Notes under the pieces: generated by a model
Database searches by the model: none
What the model was told of the DNA's origin: nothing
Seen by the model: the letters and a program-made list of their open reading frames with translations, nothing else
Source of the DNA: Acidimicrobiales bacterium
Lineage (GTDB): Bacteria > Actinomycetota > Acidimicrobiia > Acidimicrobiales > RAAP-2
NCBI GenBank assembly: GCA_030044045.1
Contig: JASHWO010000027.1
Coordinates: forward strand, 1 to 5,705
DNA length: 5,705 nt
Reading direction: 5' to 3'
Shown here: positions 1 to 4,257 of the stretch, piece after piece
Layout of the letters: every line of letters starts with the position of its first letter
How positions within the stretch are numbered: position 1 is the first letter of the stretch
Position numbers and translations under genes: made by a program

Positions 1-600
1 GGCGAAGATGCCGCCGTCGCTGGCCACCTCCCAGTAGCCGCCGCCTGTGGGGGTAGCGCCGATGCCCACGATCGGGGCGTTCAGGTGCTGGCCGCCCATC
101 GAGCCGGAGAAGCCCGCCGTCCCGAAGGCGAAGATGCCGCCGTCGCTGGCCACCTCCAGATAGCCGTCGGAGGCGGCGTCACCGGACACCCCGCCCCGGC
201 CTGTGGGCGTGGCCGCCATGCCGACGATCGGCTGGTTCAGGTGCTGGCCGCCCATCGAGCCGTAGAACGGGGCGTTGCCGAAGGCGAAGATGCCGCCGTC
301 GCTGGCCACCTCCCAGTAGCCGCCGCCTGTGGGCGTGGCCGCCATGCCGACGATCGGCTGGTTCAGGTGCTGGCCGCCCATCGAGCCGTAGAACGGGGCG
401 TTGCCGAAGGCGAAGATGCCGCCGTCGCTGGCCACCTCCCAGTAGCCGCCGGAGGCGGCGCCATTGGACGCAGCGCCGCCGCCTGTGGGCGTGGCCGCCA
501 TGCCGACGATCGGCTGGTTCAGGTGCTGGCCGCCCATCGAGCCGTAGAACGGGGCGTTGCCGAAGGCGAAGATGCCGCCGTCGCTGGCCACCTCCCAGTA
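1..600 (-). repeat. Tandem 120-bp coding repeats (40-residue units)
   Basis: Five units run 600-481, 444-325, 318-199, 162-43 and 36-1 (cut by the window edge). The first three are identical over all 120 bp. The fourth has diverged (YLEV for YWEV, TAGFSG for NAPFYG, LNAP for LNQP). Each unit reads [14 protein letters not shown], then [15 protein letters not shown], then [11 protein letters not shown]. In-frame Gly/Ala/Ser-rich linkers of different length separate units: 12 residues at 480-445, 2 at 324-319, 12 at 198-163 and 2 at 42-37. The strand-turn-strand look ([15 protein letters not shown]) suggests a beta-propeller or related beta repeat; that is inference. The perfect identity points to recent duplication or gene conversion. 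Confidence 0.95.
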
Positions 601-1713
601 GCCGGTCCCGGACGGGCCGAAGGGCAGGGTCAACCCGGCGAGGGTCGGGATGGCCTCGTAGGTGGCGAAGAGGTTGCCGGCTGTGGTGGCCGGCGGCTCG
701 TAGAAGGCCCCGGCGTCGGTCCCGGACGTGAGCTGGAACGAGAGCAGCGTCGAGATCGGCGTGGCCGTGCCCTTGGCGAACGAGGCGGCGGTGGGCGAGG
801 CCCCGAGGGCGAGGAGCGCCTGGACCACCAGCGCCGTCGATGTGGGCTGCGTTGTCTGCGGCGTGGCCGCGCTGCTCGGGAAGTAGGACCAGCCGGCATC
901 AGCGTCCTGGCCGGCGCCGAAGAAGGCGAGGGCGCTGGCCGAGGCCGCCGGCGTCAGGGCCCCCTCTGCCGCCAGCCCTTCGACGGCGAACGCCGTGGAG
1001 TTCGTGTCGGGGCCTGTGTCGGGGAATGTCCCCGGCGTGCCGGTGCAGGCGTTCAGCGCCTGGTCCGGGAAGGTCCAGCCGCCGGCGGCGCACTGCTGGG
1101 CCAGCAGCCAGCCCACGGCGGCACCGACCGGCGCGGTACCGTGAACCCCCGCCGCGGCCAGGGCGGCCAGGGCCAGGCCCTGGTCGTAGGTACCGGCCTG
1201 GTATGTGGCCACCTGTGTCTCGGTGCCGAAGAGGCCGGCGTCGGCACCGCTCGACTGCTGGGTGGCCAGGAGGCGGGCCACCAGGTCGGTCCCGCCGAAG
1301 CTCCGCGGATTGGCGCCGAGGGCCTCGGCATCGAGGATGAGGAGGGCGAGCTTGCCCGGGCCGTCGGCCCCGTCCACTGTGACGTAGCTGTCCACGTTGG
1401 CCTGGAGGTACGAGAGCGCCCGGCGGGCGACGGGCAGGTCGACGTCGGCCGCCGACAGGGCCAGCACGCTCTGGGCAGTGGCCGAGAGGTCCGGTGTGCT
1501 CGAGCCGGGTGTGGTGGGCACGAACCCCTGGGCGTTGAACTGGCCGGCCAGCCAGTTGGCGGCCTGCTGCGCGGCCGGCAGTTGCGGGAGCCGCGGGCCG
1601 GTGGTCGCCGTGCTCGCCGCGCCAGCGGCGGGCACGGCGAGGCCGGCGGCGATCAGCAGTGCGCCGGCCGTGGTGGCAACGGCAGCGAACCGGAACCGAC
1701 AGGGATGGGTCAT
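1..1713 (-). CDS. Secreted alpha/alpha-toroid protein with tandem 40-residue repeats, partial (3' end off window)
   Basis: 571 codons are visible from ATG at 1713, with no stop before the window edge. Residues 1-33 form a Sec-type signal peptide (basic start, Ala/Leu core, AxA-like cleavage site near 31-34), so the protein is exported. Residues about 45-365 are helix pairs of the prenyltransferase/squalene-oxidase repeat type, with QW-like motifs QQCAAGGW (206-213) and GQDADAGW (268-275) and the segment [13 protein letters not shown] (236-248). No DxDD cyclase motif is present, so a terpene cyclase is unlikely. Intrinsic factor and transcobalamin share this toroid fold. Cys208 and Cys224 are the only mature cysteines seen and could pair. 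From residue 371 tandem 40-residue repeats begin. A cobalamin riboswitch lies in the leader, so I infer a B12-repressed, B12- or corrinoid-binding surface protein. No DUF4430-like domain or cell-wall anchor is visible; either could lie beyond the edge. Toroid and export are well supported; the ligand is inferred. Confidence 0.9.
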   Translation of the reverse strand, partial: MTHPCRFRFAAVATTAGALLIAAGLAVPAAGAASTATTGPRLPQLPAAQQAANWLAGQFNAQGFVPTTPGSSTPDLSATAQSVLALSAADVDLPVARRALSYLQANVDSYVTVDGADGPGKLALLILDAEALGANPRSFGGTDLVARLLATQQSSGADAGLFGTETQVATYQAGTYDQGLALAALAAAGVHGTAPVGAAVGWLLAQQCAAGGWTFPDQALNACTGTPGTFPDTGPDTNSTAFAVEGLAAEGALTPAASASALAFFGAGQDADAGWSYFPSSAATPQTTQPTSTALVVQALLALGASPTAASFAKGTATPISTLLSFQLTSGTDAGAFYEPPATTAGNLFATYEAIPTLAGLTLPFGPSGTGYWEVASDGGIFAFGNAPFYGSMGGQHLNQPIVGMAATPTGGGAASNGAASGGYWEVASDGGIFAFGNAPFYGSMGGQHLNQPIVGMAATPTGGGYWEVASDGGIFAFGNAPFYGSMGGQHLNQPIVGMAATPTGRGGVSGDAASDGYLEVASDGGIFAFGTAGFSGSMGGQHLNAPIVGIGATPTGGGYWEVASDGGIFA

Positions 1714-1772
1714 GGTCTCTCGCTTCCCGGGCCGGACCCGGGAGCCCTCCACCAAGGAGAGGACCACCGAGC
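1713..1772 (-). promoter_or_regulatory. Riboswitch expression platform: start-codon-masking helix
   Basis: On the minus strand TGGTCCTCTC (1766-1757) can pair with GAGAGACCA (1721-1713), giving nine pairs with one bulged C. This helix would cover the weak Shine-Dalgarno-like GCGAGAG and the A of the ATG. Between the arms lie a CCCGGG-N5-CCCGGG hairpin (1742-1726) and a small CTCC/GGAG hairpin. The upstream arm lies next to GCTCGGTGGTC (1772-1762), an exact copy of 1814-1804 at the aptamer's 3' end, so the two copies could exchange partners. There is no U-run, which favours translational over transcriptional control. The pairings are read by eye; the switching model is inference. Confidence 0.6.
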
Positions 1773-1802
1773 CCCGGACCGTGTGTCTCGACGTTGGGAG
1801 CT

Positions 1803-1912
1803 CGACCACCGAGCAGGTATCCCGGCTCGCAACGGGCCTCCCGGCTCGTTGCCTACGGTTGCGGACCAGCGCCGGACTTCGACCGGCTTCCCCTGCGCAG
1901 CGGCACTGTCTA
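1803..1912 (-). promoter_or_regulatory. Cobalamin (adenosylcobalamin-type) riboswitch
   Basis: Read on the minus strand, the hallmarks of the cobalamin aptamer occur in order. GCGCAGGGGAAG (about 1899-1888) is followed by the hairpin GCCGG-N7-CCGGC (1887-1871) with the conserved GTCCGG side, then the core GCTGGTCCGCAACCGTAGGC (1870-1851). A variable hairpin follows with arms GCAACG (1852-1847) and CGTTGC (1834-1829), then the B12 box AGCCGGGATACCTGC (1827-1813). GCAGG near the 5' end can pair with CCTGC of the B12 box to close the aptamer. It sits 90 nt before the start of the toroid gene and 57 nt after the permease stop, so the toroid gene is its target. In this family bound cobalamin normally lowers expression. 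The outer boundaries are approximate. Confidence 0.93.
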
Positions 1913-1944
1913 CTGCATGCGGCGGGCAGCGTAACACGGGGAGC

Positions 1945-1959
1945 GGCCCGCCCGGGGCC
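1945..1959 (-). terminator. Weak GC hairpin after the permease gene
   Basis: GGCCC and GGGCC arms with a 5-nt loop lie 10 nt past the permease stop and before the riboswitch. There is no T-run, and the surrounding sequence is so GC-rich that a 5-bp stem is weak evidence. If it terminates, the toroid gene needs its own promoter in about 1945-1912. If not, permease and toroid mRNA are joined and the riboswitch acts only on the distal gene. Confidence 0.25.
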
Positions 1960-1968
1960 CGGTCGGGG

Positions 1969-3081
1969 TCAGGGCGACGGGTCGGCGGGGCCGGGCTTCA
2001 GCCTGGCGCCCCACTTCTCCTCGACTCGGCCGTAGCGCCAGACGAGCATGGCGGTCACCCACGTGGCGACGAACATGCCGACGATCACGAAGCCGGCCGT
2101 GTTGACGTTGAAGTTGTACATGAAGCCCCAGAAGCCGTGGCGCTGGCTGAGGCCATGGATCTCCATGGGGAGCAGGCCGAGGGTTTCGACGGCCCCGATG
2201 AAGAAGCAGATGCCGATCGACAGCCCGGTGATGGCCAGGTTGTAGTACACCTTGCGGACCGGGTTGAAGAAGGCCCAGCCGTAGGCCAGGTTCATGAACA
2301 GCCCGTCGGTGGTGTCCATCAGGCTCATGCCGGCCGTGAACAGAATGGGCAGGCAGGCGATGGCGTACCACGGTACGTGGCGCGAGGCGTAGAGGGCGGT
2401 CGTCGCCAGGAGGGCGACCTCGGTGGCGGTGTCGAAGCCCAAGCCGAACACCACCCCCACCGGGTACATCTGCCACTCCCGGTGGATGGCCTTCGTCCAC
2501 CGGCCCAGGAAGCGGGAGAAGAAGCCGCGGTGGTCGAGCTGCCGCTCCAGCTCCTCCTCGTCGTACTCCCCCTGCCGCATGGACCGGAACACCTTGACGA
2601 TGCCGGCCAGCACCACCAGGTTCAGCAGGCCGATGAGGAAGAGGAAGCCGGCCGAGACGACGGTGCCGAACAGGCCGCCGAACTGCTCGAGGCCGGAGTT
2701 GTTGTTGGACACGGCGGCGAACACCGTCTTCTCGGCAACGATGATGCCGACCCCGATGGCGACGACGATGGTGGAGTGGCCCATCGAGAAGAAGTAGCCG
2801 TAGGAGAGGGGGCGGGGCTGGTCGGTGCCCCGGCGCTCGCTCATGGCCTTGCGGGTGGTGTTGTCGATGGCCGAGATGTGGTCGGCGTCGAAGGCGTGGC
2901 GCAGGCCCAGGGTGTAGGCCAGCACGCTCACCCCGATCCCGAGGCCCTTGTAGTGGGCGGGGACCACGAAGGCGACGAAGATGAAGAAGCCCAGGGCGTG
3001 CAGGACCAGGATCGAGCCGTACATGGCGGCCACCCGGGCCTTTTCGGCGCGGCTGAGACCGGCGAAGGACGCCCGGAGCAT
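1969..3081 (-). CDS. Nickel/cobalt permease, NiCoT (HoxN/NixA) family
   Basis: This 370-residue protein starts with ATG at 3081 and stops with TGA at 1969. It belongs to the one-component secondary transporters that take up Ni2+ and/or Co2+ across the cytoplasmic membrane. All signature motifs are present: RHAFDADHI (61-69, the HX4DH metal motif), FFSMGHSTIVV (97-107), LGFDTATEV (214-222) and GMSLMDTTDG (251-260). About eight hydrophobic segments can be seen (roughly 20-42, 46-62, 95-116, 136-165, 205-230, 238-255, 277-300 and 325-347), with a charged loop at 165-203. Length is typical of the family. Sequence alone does not settle nickel versus cobalt; the B12 riboswitch just downstream favours cobalt, while the Fur-type box upstream fits either metal. 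No strong Shine-Dalgarno is seen; the next upstream ATG (3097) is in another frame. Confidence 0.95.
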   Translation of the reverse strand: MLRASFAGLSRAEKARVAAMYGSILVLHALGFFIFVAFVVPAHYKGLGIGVSVLAYTLGLRHAFDADHISAIDNTTRKAMSERRGTDQPRPLSYGYFFSMGHSTIVVAIGVGIIVAEKTVFAAVSNNNSGLEQFGGLFGTVVSAGFLFLIGLLNLVVLAGIVKVFRSMRQGEYDEEELERQLDHRGFFSRFLGRWTKAIHREWQMYPVGVVFGLGFDTATEVALLATTALYASRHVPWYAIACLPILFTAGMSLMDTTDGLFMNLAYGWAFFNPVRKVYYNLAITGLSIGICFFIGAVETLGLLPMEIHGLSQRHGFWGFMYNFNVNTAGFVIVGMFVATWVTAMLVWRYGRVEEKWGARLKPGPADPSP

Positions 3082-3099
3082 CCCGCCAGCCTGCCATAG

Positions 3100-3116
3100 A
3101 TGCGAATGAGTCGCAA
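3100..3116. promoter_or_regulatory. Fur-family (Nur/Zur/Fur-like) operator palindrome
   Basis: ATGCGAATGAGTCGCAA contains the perfect inverted repeat TGCGA-N5-TCGCA. It fits the 7-1-7 layout of Fur-family boxes and resembles the Streptomyces Nur consensus (TTGCAA-N5-TTGCAA) in its TGC/GCA ends and 5-bp gap. It ends 18 bp before the permease ATG, where a bound repressor would block transcription start. It is AT-richer than its surroundings. A metal-sensing Fur-family repressor of the permease is inferred; which metal is unknown. Confidence 0.7.
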
Positions 3117-3180
3117 TAGAGAACGCGCTGCGCCGGGGCCTATCGGTCGGGCAGGGCGGCCCCGCCCACGCCGGCCGGCG

Positions 3181-3636
3181 TCACCACGACGGCCAGTACC
3201 GCCACCGCCAGGTCCCCGGCGGGCACTGGCGGCGGGAAAGGGGGCGGGGGCGGGCCGGATCCCCGGCGTGGGGGCGGTCGGGGCGGTGGGCACCGAGGCC
3301 ACCCTCGGCGGCGGGCCCCGTCCCCGCAGGCTCACCCGGCGCGCCAGAAGCCGCGGCGTCGCCCGGCCGGAGCACCACGTCACGCCAGGCCGAGCGGGGG
3401 AAGGCCCGCAAGCAGTCGCCCAGATCCACCAGCCACTCCCCCTCCTCGGGCGCCAGCCGCAGCAGCTCGGCCCTGGTGTCGTCGTCCGGGGCGTCCAGGT
3501 ACGCGGCCAGCGCGTCCGCCACCCGGACGTCCGCCACCCAGGACTGCCGCGAGGGGGCGTCCGCGCCGCGCCGCAGGGCGTCGACCAGCCGGCAGCGGGC
3601 CTCGGGACCCAACCCGTCGGGCAGGATCTCGCTCAA
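3181..3636 (-). CDS. Hypothetical protein coupled to the XRE regulator
   Basis: I do not recognise this 151-residue protein. It starts with TTG at 3636, overlapping the TGA of the XRE gene in TTGA, which indicates translational coupling; no clear Shine-Dalgarno precedes it. Residues 1-92 look like a soluble, acidic, helical domain (LVDALRRGADA, VRVADALAAYLDAPDDD, LLRLAPEEGEWLVDLGDCL, AFPRSAWRDVVLRPG) with two cysteines (15 and 78). Residues about 93-151 are low-complexity Gly/Pro/Arg sequence ending in RWRYWPSW. That tail is odd: the frame one base over encodes a hydrophobic stretch, so the true C-terminus may differ (see findings). The partnership with an XRE protein suggests a co-regulator, anti-regulator or effector, but no function can be assigned. 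Confidence 0.65.
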   Translation of the reverse strand: MSEILPDGLGPEARCRLVDALRRGADAPSRQSWVADVRVADALAAYLDAPDDDTRAELLRLAPEEGEWLVDLGDCLRAFPRSAWRDVVLRPGDAAASGAPGEPAGTGPAAEGGLGAHRPDRPHAGDPARPRPLSRRQCPPGTWRWRYWPSW

Positions 3637-3938
3637 CGGTGGTCCGGCGCCCCGTCGCCCGAGGAGCGGACCGCCGCCCGCCGGCGGCGCCGGCGGCGGC
3701 CACGGGGCAGGAGCCCGGTCGTCAGCTCCGCCACGTCGATGCCGAGGGCGAACGCCAGGTCGACCACCACCGCCAGGCGCACGTCCACCGAGCCGCTCTC
3801 GACCCGGGACAGGTACGTCACGTGCTTCTTGGCCCGCGACGCCAGTTCGGCCTGGGTCCAGCCCAGCTGGGTCCGGCGCGCCCGGATCCTGGCCCCGACG
3901 ATCTGGGCGAATGTCGGGTAGTCAGCTCCCGGGGACAC
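3633..3938 (-). CDS. XRE-family helix-turn-helix transcriptional regulator
   Basis: This 101-residue protein has a GTG start at 3938. Residues about 13-72 are a Cro/C1-type HTH: IVGARIRARRTQLGWTQAEL (first helices), ASRAKKHVTYLSRVESGS (turn and recognition helix) and VVVDLAFALGIDVAELTTGL (packing helices). Its small size means it is essentially a DNA-binding domain plus a tail with an Arg run (79-87), probably a DNA contact or charged linker, and no sensor domain. The following gene overlaps its stop codon, so the two are co-translated. No Shine-Dalgarno precedes the GTG, so leaderless or weak initiation is possible. Inverted repeats 54-105 bp upstream are candidate autoregulatory operators. 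The target genes are unknown. Confidence 0.92.
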   Translation of the reverse strand: MSPGADYPTFAQIVGARIRARRTQLGWTQAELASRAKKHVTYLSRVESGSVDVRLAVVVDLAFALGIDVAELTTGLLPRGRRRRRRRAAVRSSGDGAPDHR

Positions 3939-3991
3939 GGCGCGGGAGGGTAGATCGGCCCGTCGGGGCCGCCGGACATAGCCGGACGAGC

Positions 3992-4043
3992 AATAGCAGA
4001 TCGAACAAGTTCATACTTGATAAGGCCCTGATGGCCTGCTATT
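3992..4043. promoter_or_regulatory. Nested inverted repeats upstream of the XRE gene
   Basis: Three perfect inverted repeats crowd into 52 bp: an outer pair AATAGCAG (3992-3999) and CTGCTATT (4036-4043), an inner CAAGT-N4-ACTTG (4006-4019), and AGGCC-N5-GGCCT (4023-4037), which shares two bases with the outer arm. CAAGT-N4-ACTTG has the size and symmetry of an XRE dimer site. The stretch is clearly AT-richer than the window, as expected of a promoter region. It may be an autoregulated operator-promoter or a structured 5' leader. I see no convincing -35/-10 pair. Confidence 0.5.
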
Positions 4044-4113
4044 CTAATCCTGTCAGTTCGGAAATTACCTTCGGCTGAGCGTTACTTCGCCAACAGATCG
4101 CGGGACCCGGACC

Positions 4114-4141
4114 TCCGTGCCAATCGGCGGAATGGCACGGA
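4114..4141. other. Perfect 9-bp inverted repeat (hairpin)
   Basis: TCCGTGCCA (4114-4122) and TGGCACGGA (4133-4141) form a perfect 9-bp stem around a 10-nt loop. It lies 6 bp from the larger hairpin at 4147-4206, on the side that PQQ-protein transcripts reach second. It may be a second terminator, an mRNA 3'-end stabiliser or a protein site; nothing decides between these. There is no T-run on either strand. Confidence 0.45.
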
Positions 4142-4146
4142 TCGAC

Positions 4147-4206
4147 CGAGCCGAGGCGACCCTGGAGGACGGTTGAGCCCCCTCCGCCAGGTGTCGCCTC
4201 GGCTCG
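4147..4206 (-). terminator. Long hairpin after the PQQ-like gene, probable terminator
   Basis: CGAGCCGAGGCGAC (4147-4160) is the exact reverse complement of GTCGCCTCGGCTCG (4193-4206). The stem continues as CCTGG/CCAGG after a one-base bulge, then about three more pairs. It begins 52 nt beyond the stop codon of the PQQ-like gene. No U-tract follows, which is common among proposed actinobacterial terminators. It separates the PQQ-like gene from the XRE operon on the same strand. Confidence 0.65.
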
Positions 4207-4257
4207 TGTCCGTCTACGGGGGGGCGCCCTGGCCGGCATCGGGGGCAGCGGGGCCGG

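Noticed and set aside
1..600. CRISPR array
   Set aside because: The repeats are 120 bp, coding and in frame, with short Gly/Ala linkers instead of unique spacers.
1..1713. Squalene-hopene cyclase or other terpene cyclase
   Set aside because: QW-like motifs are present but no DxDD catalytic motif is visible, and the protein has a signal peptide and a B12 riboswitch.
85..3099. A 1004-residue plus-strand open frame with internal repeats
   Set aside because: It is antisense to the toroid gene, the riboswitch and the permease. Its repeats are the reverse reading of the YWEV repeats, and its His/Gly/Arg-rich composition matches no family.
3100..3921. A 273-residue plus-strand frame opposite the XRE operon
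   Set aside because: It is antisense to a clear HTH gene, is Arg/Pro/Gly-rich and shows no domain or ribosome-binding site.
4003..4012. GAACAAGTTC as an SOS (LexA) box
   Set aside because: The actinobacterial box needs GAAC-N4-GTTC; here the gap is only 2 bp. CAAGT-N4-ACTTG explains the symmetry better.
3970..4050. A tRNA or tRNA-derived attachment site suggested by GTTCGATC on the minus strand
   Set aside because: The flanking bases do not form a T-arm stem and no acceptor or anticodon arm can be drawn.
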